A stretch of 64,000 nt of DNA from Corynebacterium marambiense (GTDB lineage: Bacteria; Actinomycetota; Actinomycetes; Mycobacteriales; Mycobacteriaceae). Shown piece by piece: positions 26,077 through 34,973 of the stretch. The stretch lies in contig NZ_JAEIOT010000004.1 in assembly GCF_016342275.1 (NCBI RefSeq), forward strand, positions 512,954 to 576,953. The letters run 5' to 3'. A model generated the notes under the pieces. That model ran no database searches and was not told where the DNA came from. It saw only the letters and a list, made by a program, of their open reading frames with translations. Every line of letters starts with the position of its first letter. Position 1 is the first letter of the stretch. A program made the translations under genes and the position numbers.

Positions 26077-27972
26077 TTAGCGTCTGGTGGATACAGCTGT
26101 GCGTGAGGCCCGCAAACCGTTGATGATGATGACGATCTCAGCTACTTCATGGATAAAAACGATCATTGCGAGCCCGAGTACGCCGGTTAATGCCAAAGGT
26201 GGAAGAACAAGAATCACGGCCAGCGCGAGTGCGATGTTCTGGTTCATGATGCGCCGTCCGCTCCGCGCGTGGGCGAGTGCCTGTGGAAGCAGGGTGAGAC
26301 TGTGCCCAGTGAAAGCGATGTCAGCGGACTCAATTGCTGCGTCAGTCCCCGTTGTTCCCATCGCTATCCCAATGTCGGCCGATGCGAGAGCGGGTGCGTC
26401 GTTAATGCCGTCGCCCACCATGGCCCAACCTGACCCGCTGACTACCGCAGCCTTATCTACAGGCAGGAGTTCGGCGCGAATGTCCCGGATCCCGCAGTCG
26501 GTGCCGACGGCGGAGGCGGTGCGGAGATTATCGCCGGTAAGCATCGTCACCTGCATACCCATGCGGTGCAGCGCGGTGATCGTGTCCGGGGCTTCGTCAC
26601 GGAGAGAATCAATGATGCCGATGATGCCGATAGCCGCATCATCGGCGCATACCACTATGACTGTCCGTCCATCCGACTCGAGCTCGTCCACCCTGTGCTG
26701 CAGTGCACCAGGTGGGTTGAAGCGGGGGCTGCCTACGGTGATGCGGCGTCCGTCGATATGCCCACTGATTCCTTGTCCAGGATGTTCCTCAATATCCTGC
26801 GCATCGGGGATATCGACCTCTGCTACGGCTGCCGTGACCGCTGCGGCAAGCGGGTGGGTGCTGTGTTTTTCCACTGCGGCGGCGAGAGTGAGAAGGTCCG
26901 GGGGGCCATCGACGGACACCACGGTCGGTGTGTTGCGGGTGAGTGTGCCCGTTTTGTCGAAGGCGATGCGGTTGACGGCACCGAAACGCTCGAACGCGGC
27001 ACCAGACTTGATGATGACACCGAAGCGACTGGCCGCTCCGATTGCGGAGATGACGGTGACCGGTACCGCTATGGCGAGTGCACAGGGTGAGGCAGCGACG
27101 AGCACGATCAGGGCGCGTTCGATCCAGACGTCCGAGTCGCCGAGCAGTGAGCCGATGGCTGCGACGGCCACCGCCATGAGTAGGACACCGGGTACGAGAG
27201 GTCTGGCGACGCGATCCGCCATGCGCGCGCGGGTGCCTTTCTCTGCCTGGGCGCGGGTGACGATGGAGACAATCGTGGTCAGGGAGTTATCGGTGCCTGG
27301 GGCATCCGCGTGGATGTCGAGGGGTGATCCGACAGCGATGGAACCGGCAGGTGCTGGATCTCCCGGACCGACGGTCATGGGAATGGACTCTCCGGTGACG
27401 GCCGAGGTATCCAGGGCACCTTCACCGCCGACCACGGTGCCGTCGGTGGGGATGCGTTCCCCTGGGCGGACAATCACGGTGTCACCGACGTTGAGTGCGG
27501 TGATCCCAATTGTCTCAGTAGTCGTGTCGCGGCGCACGGTCACTGTTTCTGGAATGAGGTTAACGAGGCTACGCAAGCCGGCCCGGGCCTTCTGCATTGC
27601 TCTTTCCTCGAGCGCCTCGGCGATGGAAAACAGGAACGCCAGGGCAGCGGCTTCCCCGACGTAGCCGAGCGCGACCGAACCAGTAGCGCTGATGGTCATC
27701 AAGAGGCTGATGCCGAGTCGTCCGCCGGGCTGGCCGGTGATGAGTTTGCGCATGGACTGCGGGATGAACCGTGATCCGCCGAGTATCAGCGCGATCCAGA
27801 AAAGTCCGGGATGGATGAGGTGTCCGAGGAGCAGCGCCACCCCGGAGACCAACGGCACGAGAAGCGCCGGGTCCCGCCACCACGGGGTTCCCGGTTCGTC
27901 CCGGGCGGCGAGTAGCTCACCGGCTGGCCGTTCTGTTGTGGTGTCTTCGCCACCGCAGCATGCGTCGCTCAT
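26077..27972 (-). CDS. P1B-type heavy-metal-transporting ATPase with SPC motif
   Basis: A 631-residue P-type ATPase: TGES (actuator), DKTGTLT (phosphorylated Asp), MVGDGINDAPAL (hinge) are all present. The metal-site motif in the membrane is SPC (AASPCALAIAVP) instead of CPC, and the last helices carry FIHEVAE; SPC plus HE is the pattern of P1B-4 pumps for Co, Ni, Fe or Cd. The N-terminus has no HMA domain, only a CCGG motif that may bind metal. Its ATG overlaps the stop of the CmtR-like gene, so it is the regulated efflux pump of that pair. Confidence 0.93.
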   Translation of the reverse strand: MSDACCGGEDTTTERPAGELLAARDEPGTPWWRDPALLVPLVSGVALLLGHLIHPGLFWIALILGGSRFIPQSMRKLITGQPGGRLGISLLMTISATGSVALGYVGEAAALAFLFSIAEALEERAMQKARAGLRSLVNLIPETVTVRRDTTTETIGITALNVGDTVIVRPGERIPTDGTVVGGEGALDTSAVTGESIPMTVGPGDPAPAGSIAVGSPLDIHADAPGTDNSLTTIVSIVTRAQAEKGTRARMADRVARPLVPGVLLMAVAVAAIGSLLGDSDVWIERALIVLVAASPCALAIAVPVTVISAIGAASRFGVIIKSGAAFERFGAVNRIAFDKTGTLTRNTPTVVSVDGPPDLLTLAAAVEKHSTHPLAAAVTAAVAEVDIPDAQDIEEHPGQGISGHIDGRRITVGSPRFNPPGALQHRVDELESDGRTVIVVCADDAAIGIIGIIDSLRDEAPDTITALHRMGMQVTMLTGDNLRTASAVGTDCGIRDIRAELLPVDKAAVVSGSGWAMVGDGINDAPALASADIGIAMGTTGTDAAIESADIAFTGHSLTLLPQALAHARSGRRIMNQNIALALAVILVLPPLALTGVLGLAMIVFIHEVAEIVIIINGLRASRTAVSTRR

Positions 27973-28310
27973 CGGCCCGCCTCCGCGGGGGTCTCGTTGA
28001 GACAGGTCTCCGGATCATCACACACGGTCAGGACGATGTGGGTCATGTTGCGGAGGCTTTCTGCGAGTTCGGGTCCGGCGAGGACGTAACGGACCTTTCG
28101 GCCTTCGGGATGGGTGCGGACGAGACCGCAGTCCCGCAGACAGGCGAGGTGATTGGAGACGTTCGCCCGGGAGAGCTCCAGCTGTTCGGCGAGTTGCGCC
28201 GGGTAGTGATTACCGTTCAGAATTGCGAGGAGCATTCTGCAGCGGGTCGGGTCGGCGAGTGCGCGGCCCAGGCGTACGAGCGCCTGTTCGTGGGCTTCGG
28301 TATGGCTCAT
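27969..28310 (-). CDS. cmtR: ArsR/SmtB-family metal sensor, CmtR-like
   Basis: A 113-residue winged-helix repressor. Cys57 and Cys61 lie in the recognition helix as ACLRDCGLV, with Cys97 and Cys103 in the tail. CmtR of Mycobacterium tuberculosis is known to bind Cd and Pb through Cys57, Cys61 and Cys102, so this is a close match in position. It should release its operator when it binds metal and let the downstream ATPase be made. It is preceded by a dyad operator overlapping the -10 element; the ATG at 28310 lies seven bases after TACTGT, so the mRNA is probably leaderless. Confidence 0.92.
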   Translation of the reverse strand: MSHTEAHEQALVRLGRALADPTRCRMLLAILNGNHYPAQLAEQLELSRANVSNHLACLRDCGLVRTHPEGRKVRYVLAGPELAESLRNMTHIVLTVCDDPETCLNETPAEAGR

Positions 28311-28311
28311 C

Positions 28312-28335
28312 CATCAAACAGTACACTGAATGATG
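28312..28335 (-). promoter_or_regulatory. Operator/promoter of the CmtR-like operon
   Basis: An imperfect 24-bp dyad: CATCA...TGATG outer arms and CAGT...ACTG inner arms, 9 of 12 pairs. The minus-strand -10 TACTGT (28318-28323) lies inside it, seven bases before the ATG, so a bound repressor would block RNA polymerase. Confidence 0.65.
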
Positions 28336-28337
28336 AA

Positions 28338-28839
28338 CTATTGGGAAGGGTGACCGATCCGGGTAGGCCCGTTGTCGAGTGCCGCGGTGATCGTCTGCCT
28401 GAACCTCTCCGACAGTTCAGGCAACCTATCGACGGAGAACCAGTGGGCGTCGGTGTTCTCGTCGTCGGCCGCGTGCGCACATCCGGGTTCTCCCACCACC
28501 CGGCACAGAAGTGCGGTGTCCATGTAGGAGGCTACGTTGCCGTTCGGGTAGGTTACCGGACCCACGGCCCATACCCGTAGTACCCGGTTGACCTTGGCGT
28601 CGACGCCGGTCTCCTCGGCAATCTCACGGACTGCAGTGGCGTCGGGTTGTTCACCGGGATCGACTATCCCGGTGACGGGCGTCCACGCACCCGTGTCGGC
28701 ACGACGCACAAGAAGCACCTCCGGAGGTTGACCCTGCAGCGGTCGCGGGACGCAGGACAACGGCGGTGACTCCCGGTAACCATAGTGGCGCATGCTCTAT
28801 CCGCTCACGCAACTCGAGGATGAAGTCCGGGGTGGGCAT
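28338..28839 (-). pseudogene. Nudix hydrolase gene split by a frameshift
   Basis: Two overlapping minus-strand frames together make one Nudix protein. The first (ATG at 28839) gives MPTPDFILELRER...WLPGVTAVVLR, the usual start of actinobacterial MutT-like proteins, and then loses meaning. The second frame, from about 28750 to the stop at 28338, gives EVLLVRRADTGAWTP and the complete Nudix box GIVDPGEQ...REIAEETG. The switch lies around 28720-28752 and needs one base removed. Either the gene is broken, or there is a sequencing error, or translation slips. An ATG at 28793 in the second frame could still give a 151-residue product lacking the first strand. The SdpI-like gene ends 11 bases upstream. 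Confidence 0.75.
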
Positions 28840-28850
28840 CGCACCGTCAC

Positions 28851-29327
28851 TTAGTTTCCGTCGGCCCGGCTGGCCGCTCGTCGTAGGGCGTCGAGGTCAA
28901 CGTCCGGTGACGCTGGCTGATCGTCGGTGCCGCCACCGCCGCAGCATTCGCCGCCTACCGAGCACCCACCGCTGGCCTCCGCATTCTGGTTGGCCGCGAC
29001 ATCCGCCGCGGCCGCGATCCGCGCACCGAGGCCCGCGCCCGCCCCCACGAACACGAGACCGGCGATCGTGGCAATCGCGGGTAGGAGCCACATCCAACCC
29101 GACGCACCGATGCTGGTGACGGTGCCGACGAGAGTGAGCGTGCCGCCGGCGATCCACAGCGGACCGGCGGCTCGGTGTGCGAGTGTCCAGACTTCCTCGG
29201 ATTTCCGGACCTCGGCCACACGGATACCCAGGACCGGGTTTCCGGGGAGTTTCCCAGTCCATCCGAGCACACCAGTAACGAGGATGAGCAGCGCGAGAAC
29301 GAGCAGGACGATGGAGATCACGATCAT
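28851..29327 (-). CDS. SdpI-like membrane protein with Cys-rich tail
   Basis: A 158-residue protein with about three or four membrane helices and the SdpI-family segment GNPVLGIRV...VWTLAHRAAGP. SdpI of Bacillus gives immunity to a toxic peptide; most actinobacterial relatives are uncharacterised. The C-terminal tail carries GGCSVGGECCGGG, three Cys within seven residues, which is odd and may bind metal. The start at 29327 is chosen because it begins directly with a membrane helix; an in-frame start at 29387 would add a 20-residue basic extension with little support. Confidence 0.8.
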   Translation of the reverse strand: MIVISIVLLVLALLILVTGVLGWTGKLPGNPVLGIRVAEVRKSEEVWTLAHRAAGPLWIAGGTLTLVGTVTSIGASGWMWLLPAIATIAGLVFVGAGAGLGARIAAAADVAANQNAEASGGCSVGGECCGGGGTDDQPASPDVDLDALRRAASRADGN

Positions 29328-29668
29328 GGCTCCAAGTCTAAACCCCAGGTGTGCAGAACCATGATGATCTCTCCGCCGCAACGACATCTGGGGCGTGCCC
29401 AGTGGCGCCCTGGCCGACGCCGGACACCTGAAATATGCCGGCCCGGGAGAAAAACATTGGTGTGTGCTGGACCTGATCCCGTATCGTAAGTATCAGATGT
29501 CGAAAATCTGTGGCTTCACACAGGTCCGACTCAGCCCACGCCTGTGTATCCCCGGTCGGTTCCGCCGCCGGAGTGGTCGCCGGCGTCGGAATCCTCTATC
29601 CGTCCCGTATCTCCGTGAAAGCCCGGCTATACGGTGCACCGGAACACCCACCGACCTAGGTAGAACAC
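29328..29668. other. Intergenic region before the symporter gene
   Basis: About 340 bases between divergent genes. I see a weak TTGGTG...TATCGT promoter-like pair near 29456-29486 on the plus strand for the symporter, and no RNA gene, repeat or convincing small frame. Confidence 0.5.
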
Positions 29669-30916
29669 ATGGACTTAAAAAGACTGTCTTCTTCACTGCT
29701 GTTCAAGATTATCGTCGCGATCATTCTCGGCATCATCTGTAGCTTCTTCTTCCCGGATTCGCTCGCCCGCGTCTTCGTCACCTTCAACGAGCTGTTTGGC
29801 AACTTCCTCGGATTCTTCATTCCGGTGCTGATCTTCGCCCTGATCACACCCGCCATCGCGGGCCTGGGTCGGGGTGCCGGCAAGTGGCTCGCCGTGACGA
29901 CCGGCATCGCCTACGGCTCGACGGTCTTCGCAGGTCTGCTCGCGTTCGGGGCATCCTCGCTGCTATACCCCTCTCTGCTTCGGAACCAGGGAATGGTTGA
30001 TGCGGTGGACGTCGGTGAGGGAGCATTGAGTAGCTACTTTACGATCGACATGCCGGCGCCCTTTGGGGTCATGACGGCCCTGCTGCTGTCCTTCACCCTC
30101 GGTGTCGCAATGACTGCGGTCAAGAGCGATACCCTCTACAACACGGTTCGCGACCTCGAGCGCGTGATTATGCGGGTCATCGCGCGATTCATCATCCCGT
30201 TGCTGCCCATCTTCATCTTCGGTCTGTTCCTTTCCATGGGCATGAACGGCAACCTGACCTCCACGCTGACGTCCTTCGGCACCGTGCTGATCATCGCCAT
30301 CCTGATGACCTTCATCCTCCTGGTCATCCAGTTCGTCATTGCCGGTGCTGCCGCCGGCCGGAATCCGGTGCGGGCGTTCCTCAACATGCTGCCCGCGTAC
30401 GGCACCGCTCTCGGAACCTCCTCGTCCGCCGCGACGATCCCGGTTACCTACGCCTGCACGAAGCGCAACGGCGTCGCCCCGACGGTCGCCGGTTTTACCG
30501 TCCCGCTGTGCGCTACCACGCACCTGTCGGGTTCCATGCTGAAGATCTCACTGTTTGCCTTTGCGATCATGTACATGAACGACATGCAGCTGACCTTCCC
30601 GATGGCGATCGGCTTCATCCTGATGCTCGGTATCACGATGGTCGCCGCGCCGGGTGTTCCTGGTGGCGCGATCATGGCCGCCACTGGGCTGCTTGCCTCC
30701 ATGCTCGGCTTCAACGATGAGCAGGTTGCCCTGATGATCGCCGCCTACATCGCGATCGACTCTTTCGGGACCGCCTGCAACGTCACCGGCGACGGTGCGA
30801 TCGCCATGGTCGTGAACAAACTCGCCAAGGGTCAGATCTCCCGCTCCGAGCAACAGGAGACCCTCGGCTACGAGGTGGACATCATCGAAGAGGAGGAGCT
30901 CGAATCTAAAATTTAG
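29669..30916 (+). CDS. Dicarboxylate/amino-acid:cation symporter (DAACS family)
   Basis: A 415-residue transporter with the glutamate-transporter fold. The serine-rich hairpin GTSSSAATIPVT and the substrate/cation site CNVTGDGAIAMVV in the penultimate helix are both clear; about eight membrane helices plus two hairpins. It imports dicarboxylates or neutral/acidic amino acids with sodium or protons; specificity (SstT-like serine/threonine or glutamate) is not decided by sequence alone. Single-gene unit: terminator 35 bases downstream. Confidence 0.93.
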   Translation: MDLKRLSSSLLFKIIVAIILGIICSFFFPDSLARVFVTFNELFGNFLGFFIPVLIFALITPAIAGLGRGAGKWLAVTTGIAYGSTVFAGLLAFGASSLLYPSLLRNQGMVDAVDVGEGALSSYFTIDMPAPFGVMTALLLSFTLGVAMTAVKSDTLYNTVRDLERVIMRVIARFIIPLLPIFIFGLFLSMGMNGNLTSTLTSFGTVLIIAILMTFILLVIQFVIAGAAAGRNPVRAFLNMLPAYGTALGTSSSAATIPVTYACTKRNGVAPTVAGFTVPLCATTHLSGSMLKISLFAFAIMYMNDMQLTFPMAIGFILMLGITMVAAPGVPGGAIMAATGLLASMLGFNDEQVALMIAAYIAIDSFGTACNVTGDGAIAMVVNKLAKGQISRSEQQETLGYEVDIIEEEELESKI

Positions 30917-30950
30917 AAGATTCGGGCACTCGCCCGTTGCCCTCAGTCTC

Positions 30951-30994
30951 GCCCGCCCGACGTCCCCGTGGACTCCGGGCGGGCATCGGCTTTT
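30951..30994 (+). terminator. Rho-independent terminator of the symporter gene
   Basis: GCCCGCCCG (30951-30959) and CGGGCGGGC (30976-30984) form a perfect stem, followed by ATCGGCTTTT. Confidence 0.85.
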
Positions 30995-30998
30995 GGGG

Positions 30999-31014
30999 TA
31001 TTTCACGTGAAGCA
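30999..31014. other. parS-like site, degenerate
   Basis: TATTTCACGTGAAGCA matches the parS consensus at 14 of 16 positions, with the core TTTCACGTGAA intact. Just after the symporter terminator. Confidence 0.5.
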
Positions 31015-31057
31015 TCCCCGGAGTCCGGTTCCGACCCGTATTACCGTGCTTTCGACC

Positions 31058-31063
31058 TATCAT
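31058..31063 (+). promoter_or_regulatory. Candidate -10 of the serine-hydrolase-like gene
   Basis: TATCAT seven bases before the GTG at 31071, the same spacing as at the other leaderless starts of this window. Confidence 0.45.
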
Positions 31064-31070
31064 GTGTCGG

Positions 31071-31922
31071 GTGACCAAGACTCGAACATTATTAGCATCG
31101 CTGCTCGCCGCGGCCTGTGGCGCTCTGGTGGCCCCGAGTGCCGACGCGCTAACACTCAACCCGTGGGCGGTGCCGGACCGGACCGAGATCAGTGTGCGGA
31201 ACGTCGATGGGACGGTGTTCAGCGTCCGGGGTGACCGTCCCGGCCCCGCACTCTCGCTGGCGAAGCTCTATCTGGCGTACGGTGTTCTCGCCGCCGGGGA
31301 TCCCGCGGACCGCGACGCCGTGACCCACATGATCCGGACCTCCGACGATCTGACCGCCTCGCGGTTGTCCGCGAAACATCCGACCGCGATCGCGGACACC
31401 ATCAACCGTTTCGGTCTCCGCCAGAGTCATGCCGGCCCCAACTGGGGATCCGGTGTCACGACCACGGATGACGTCGTCCGGTTCCTCACCGCGGTGCGCG
31501 ACGATCCGACGGCCGCCCCGATCGTGGGCGCCATGGCGACCGCGAGTCCCTTCGCCGCGGACGGCTATCACCAGAACTACGGGACCGCGACGCTCCCCGG
31601 TGCCTGGGCCACGAAGTTCGCTTGGTCCGACGACGGCACCGTCAATGCGACCGGAACATACGGGAACGGATGGACCGCCGCGGCCCGCACCTACGGCCCG
31701 CCGGATCAGCTCACCCGGGACGTCCATGCCGCCGTGGGTGAATCCCCCGCTCCGCAGGCACCGGAGCTCGCGGGACCACCGCCCGGATCCAGTTCGTGGG
31801 CCATCACCGGGGAACAGCTGAAGCACCAGGTCCGGTGCGTGGATCCCCTCAACCTGCGATACGGGGTACCCGACACGGTACTCATCCCGAGGATGCTGGC
31901 CTCTGCGTTCCCCCGCTGCTGA
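31071..31922 (+). CDS. Secreted beta-lactamase-like serine hydrolase family protein
   Basis: A 283-residue protein with an N-terminal signal peptide (cleavage after ADA, about residue 24). The mature part has [11 protein letters not shown], a Ser-X-X-Lys tetrad in the position of penicillin-recognising enzymes, then [11 protein letters not shown] (the SDN-like element) and TKFAWSDDG near the KTG position, though the triad is not canonical. It may modify peptidoglycan or have lost catalysis. The GTG start fits both the signal peptide and the -10 spacing; an in-frame ATG at 31062 would add three residues. Lies alone before leuS. Confidence 0.82.
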   Translation: MTKTRTLLASLLAAACGALVAPSADALTLNPWAVPDRTEISVRNVDGTVFSVRGDRPGPALSLAKLYLAYGVLAAGDPADRDAVTHMIRTSDDLTASRLSAKHPTAIADTINRFGLRQSHAGPNWGSGVTTTDDVVRFLTAVRDDPTAAPIVGAMATASPFAADGYHQNYGTATLPGAWATKFAWSDDGTVNATGTYGNGWTAAARTYGPPDQLTRDVHAAVGESPAPQAPELAGPPPGSSSWAITGEQLKHQVRCVDPLNLRYGVPDTVLIPRMLASAFPRC

Positions 31923-31923
31923 C

Positions 31924-31971
31924 CGCATCCCGGGTACCGCGCACGACCGGATCCCGGGTACCGCGCACGAC
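31924..31971. repeat. 24-bp direct repeat upstream of leuS
   Basis: Two tandem 24-bp units (31924-31947, 31948-31971), differing at one position, and the start of a third. Each contains the palindrome ATCCCGGGTACC-like core. No function known. Confidence 0.85.
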
Positions 31972-32010
31972 CGGATCCTGGCCTGTGCTGATCGGCATGG
32001 CGGGCGGCTA

Positions 32011-32016
32011 TAGACT
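32011..32016 (+). promoter_or_regulatory. Candidate -10 of leuS
   Basis: TAGACT, preceded by GGCTA, seven bases before the leuS ATG: leaderless architecture. Confidence 0.6.
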
Positions 32017-32023
32017 GTGCCCT

Positions 32024-34897
32024 ATGACTACACCGAGCGAGACTCCCGCACACCGTTACACCGCGGAGCTGGCGGGCAGCATTGAACGCACCTGGCAGAA
32101 CCACTGGCGTGAACACGGTACCTTCAACGCGCCCAACCCGGTCGGCGACCTCGCCCCCTCCGACGGTAGGGCGCTACCGGAGGACAAGCTCTTCGTCCAG
32201 GACATGTTCCCCTTCCCTTCCGGGGCGGGGCTGCACGTTGGGCACCCGCTCGGGTACATCGCCACCGACGTCTACGGCCGCTACAACCGGATGCTCGGCA
32301 AGAATGTCCTGCACACCCTCGGATACGACGCCTTCGGGCTGCCTGCCGAGCAGTACGCGATCCAGACGGGAACGCACCCCCGGATTAAGACGCAGGAATC
32401 CATCGACAACATGGAGCGCCAGCTCGGCCGCCTCGGCCTCGGCCACGACCGTCGCCGCGTGATCGCCACGACGGACACCGACTACTACCGCTGGACGCAG
32501 TGGATTTTCCTGCAGATCTTCAACTCCTTCTTTGATCCTGCGCAGAACAAGGCCCGCCCGATCGCCGAACTCACCCCGCTGCTCGAATCCGGCGAACTTC
32601 CCGTGCCGGCTGAACTGGCGGAAAAGTTCGGCACCTCCGAGTTCACCACTCTCGACCGGGTGCAGCGAGCCGAGGTCGTCGACGCCTACCGCCTGGTCTA
32701 CCGCTCGAACTCCACCGTCAACTGGTGCCCCGGACTCGGCACCGTCCTCGCCAACGAGGAGGTCACCTCCGACGGTAAGTCCGAGCGCGGCAACTTCCCC
32801 GTCTTCCGCAAGAACCTCTCGCAGTGGATGATGCGGATCACCGCCTACTCCGACCGCCTGATCGACGATCTGGATCTGCTGGACTGGCCCGAGAAGGTCA
32901 AGTCCATGCAGCGCAACTGGATCGGCCGGTCCCGCGGAGCGGAGGTCACCTTCGACGCCAACGGTCACGCCATAGACGTATTCACCACCCGCCCGGACAC
33001 CCTCTTCGGTGCGACCTACGTCGTGCTCGCCCCGGAGCATGAACTCGTCGATGTTCTCGTCGCCGAGGGAACCGGCTCCTACGAGGGGATCGACGAACGT
33101 TGGACCTACGGCCAGTCCTCCCCCGCCGAGGCCGTCGCCGCCTACCGCGCAGCGATCGTCGCCAAGTCGGATCTCGAGCGTCAGGAGAACAAGGAGAAGA
33201 CCGGTGTGTTCACCGGTTCCTACGCCACGAACCCGGTCAACGGTGAGCAGGTTCCCGTGTTCATCGCGGACTATGTGCTGACTGGCTACGGAACAGGTGC
33301 GATCATGGCGGTTCCGGGCCACGATGACCGAGACTATGAGTTCGCCACCGTTTTCGGGTTGCCGATCCTTGAGGTTGTCGCCGGCGGTGACCTCACCGAG
33401 GCCGCCTTCACCGGCGCAGGAACGGCCGTGAACTCCGCGAACGGCAACGGTCTGGATATCAACGGCCTCGGACTCGCCGACGCGAAGGCGACGACCATCG
33501 CCTGGCTCGAGGAACAGGGCACCGGCCGGGGCACCATTCAGTACAAGCTCCGGGACTGGCTCTTCGCCCGCCAGCGGTACTGGGGCGAACCCTTCCCCAT
33601 CGTCTACGACGCCGACGGTGTCGCACACGCCCTGCCCGAGTCGATGCTCCCCGTCGAGCTGCCGGAGGTGGATGACTACCGCCCCGTCTCCTTCGACCCG
33701 GAGGACGCGGACAGTGAACCACACCCGCCGCTCGCCAAGGCTGACGACTGGGTCGAGGTTGAGCTCGATCTCGGTGACGGGCCGCAGACCTACACCCGGG
33801 ACACCAACGTCATGCCCCAGTGGGCCGGATCATCCTGGTACCAGCTCCGGTACATTGATCCGACGAGCTCCGGGGCGTTCTGTGCCCCGGAGAACGAGGC
33901 CTACTGGACCGGTCCCCGTCCCGCGGAGCATGGTGCGAAGGACCCGGGTGGTGTCGATCTCTACGTCGGTGGCGTGGAGCACGCCGTGCTCCACCTGCTG
34001 TACTCACGGTTCTGGCACAAGGTGCTCTTCGACCTCGGCTACGTCAGCTCCGTGGAGCCCTACCGGCACCTGTTCAACCAGGGGTACATCCAGGCCTACG
34101 CCTACACGGATGACCGTGGCGTCTACGTGCCCGCGGCCGAAGTCGAGGAAATCGACGGCGAGTTCTTCCACGACGGCCAACGGGTCAACCGGGAATACGG
34201 CAAGATGGGCAAGTCACTGAAGAACTCCGTGTCCCCGGACGAGATCTGCGACAACTATGGCGCGGACACGCTGCGCGTCTACGAGATGGCGATGGGCCCC
34301 CTTGACGCTTCCCGGCCGTGGGCCACGAAGGACGTCATCGGTGCGCACCGGTTCCTGCAGCGCCTGTGGCGTCTCGCGATCGACGAGAACACCGGCGCCG
34401 TGATTGTCGCCGACACCGCACTCACCGACGATGACACCCGGGCCCTGCACCGCACCGTCGCCGGTGTCCGCGAGGACTATGCCGAGCTACGGGACAACAC
34501 AGTGGTAGCCAAGCTCATCGAGTACGTCAACCACCTCACCAAGGTCTACCCCGCGGGAGCACCCCGTGCTGCCGTCGAACCCCTCGTGCAGATGGTCGCG
34601 CCCATCGCCCCACACATTGCCGAGGAACTCTGGAAGCGCCTCGGACACACCGAGACCATCACCTACACGGACTTCCCCACCTTCGACGAGAAGTGGCTCA
34701 CCGATGACACCGTCGAACTCCCCGTACAGGTCAACGGCAAGGTCCGCGGTCGGGTCACCGTCGCCGTGGACGCCCCGAAGGAGGAGATCATCGCCGCCGC
34801 GAAGGCCGAATCCAACGTGGCCGGGCACATCGACGGCAAGACCGTGGTCAAGGAGATCATTGTGCCCGGTCGTCTGGTCAACCTCGTGGTGAAGTAG
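32024..34897 (+). CDS. leuS: Leucyl-tRNA synthetase
   Basis: A 957-residue class I synthetase. HIGH motif as [20 protein letters not shown] motif as [11 protein letters not shown], and a complete editing domain (about residues 270-480, with [12 protein letters not shown] and [15 protein letters not shown]). It charges tRNA-Leu in the cytosol. The start at 32024 follows a TAGACT -10 by seven bases with no SD, and agrees with the usual family length near 950. A longer frame upstream overlaps the preceding gene and is not real. Confidence 0.97.
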   Translation: MTTPSETPAHRYTAELAGSIERTWQNHWREHGTFNAPNPVGDLAPSDGRALPEDKLFVQDMFPFPSGAGLHVGHPLGYIATDVYGRYNRMLGKNVLHTLGYDAFGLPAEQYAIQTGTHPRIKTQESIDNMERQLGRLGLGHDRRRVIATTDTDYYRWTQWIFLQIFNSFFDPAQNKARPIAELTPLLESGELPVPAELAEKFGTSEFTTLDRVQRAEVVDAYRLVYRSNSTVNWCPGLGTVLANEEVTSDGKSERGNFPVFRKNLSQWMMRITAYSDRLIDDLDLLDWPEKVKSMQRNWIGRSRGAEVTFDANGHAIDVFTTRPDTLFGATYVVLAPEHELVDVLVAEGTGSYEGIDERWTYGQSSPAEAVAAYRAAIVAKSDLERQENKEKTGVFTGSYATNPVNGEQVPVFIADYVLTGYGTGAIMAVPGHDDRDYEFATVFGLPILEVVAGGDLTEAAFTGAGTAVNSANGNGLDINGLGLADAKATTIAWLEEQGTGRGTIQYKLRDWLFARQRYWGEPFPIVYDADGVAHALPESMLPVELPEVDDYRPVSFDPEDADSEPHPPLAKADDWVEVELDLGDGPQTYTRDTNVMPQWAGSSWYQLRYIDPTSSGAFCAPENEAYWTGPRPAEHGAKDPGGVDLYVGGVEHAVLHLLYSRFWHKVLFDLGYVSSVEPYRHLFNQGYIQAYAYTDDRGVYVPAAEVEEIDGEFFHDGQRVNREYGKMGKSLKNSVSPDEICDNYGADTLRVYEMAMGPLDASRPWATKDVIGAHRFLQRLWRLAIDENTGAVIVADTALTDDDTRALHRTVAGVREDYAELRDNTVVAKLIEYVNHLTKVYPAGAPRAAVEPLVQMVAPIAPHIAEELWKRLGHTETITYTDFPTFDEKWLTDDTVELPVQVNGKVRGRVTVAVDAPKEEIIAAAKAESNVAGHIDGKTVVKEIIVPGRLVNLVVK

Positions 34898-34923
34898 TCG
34901 GCAGGGCCTTTTGGAGCGACGCA

Positions 34924-34973
34924 GGCCCCGGGGAATGCCCCACCCCGGAGTCGACCGTGTCGGTGCTGGGGCC
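34924..34973. terminator. Possible terminator between leuS and the convergent gene
   Basis: GGCCCC (34924-34929) pairs with GGGGCC (34968-34973); an alternative inner stem CCGGGG/CCCCGG (34928-34933/34943-34948) competes. There is no clear T-run. Confidence 0.45.

Noticed and set aside
32174..33724. Long antisense frame opposite leuS
   Set aside because: Composition follows the leuS codon pattern; no motifs, no Shine-Dalgarno.
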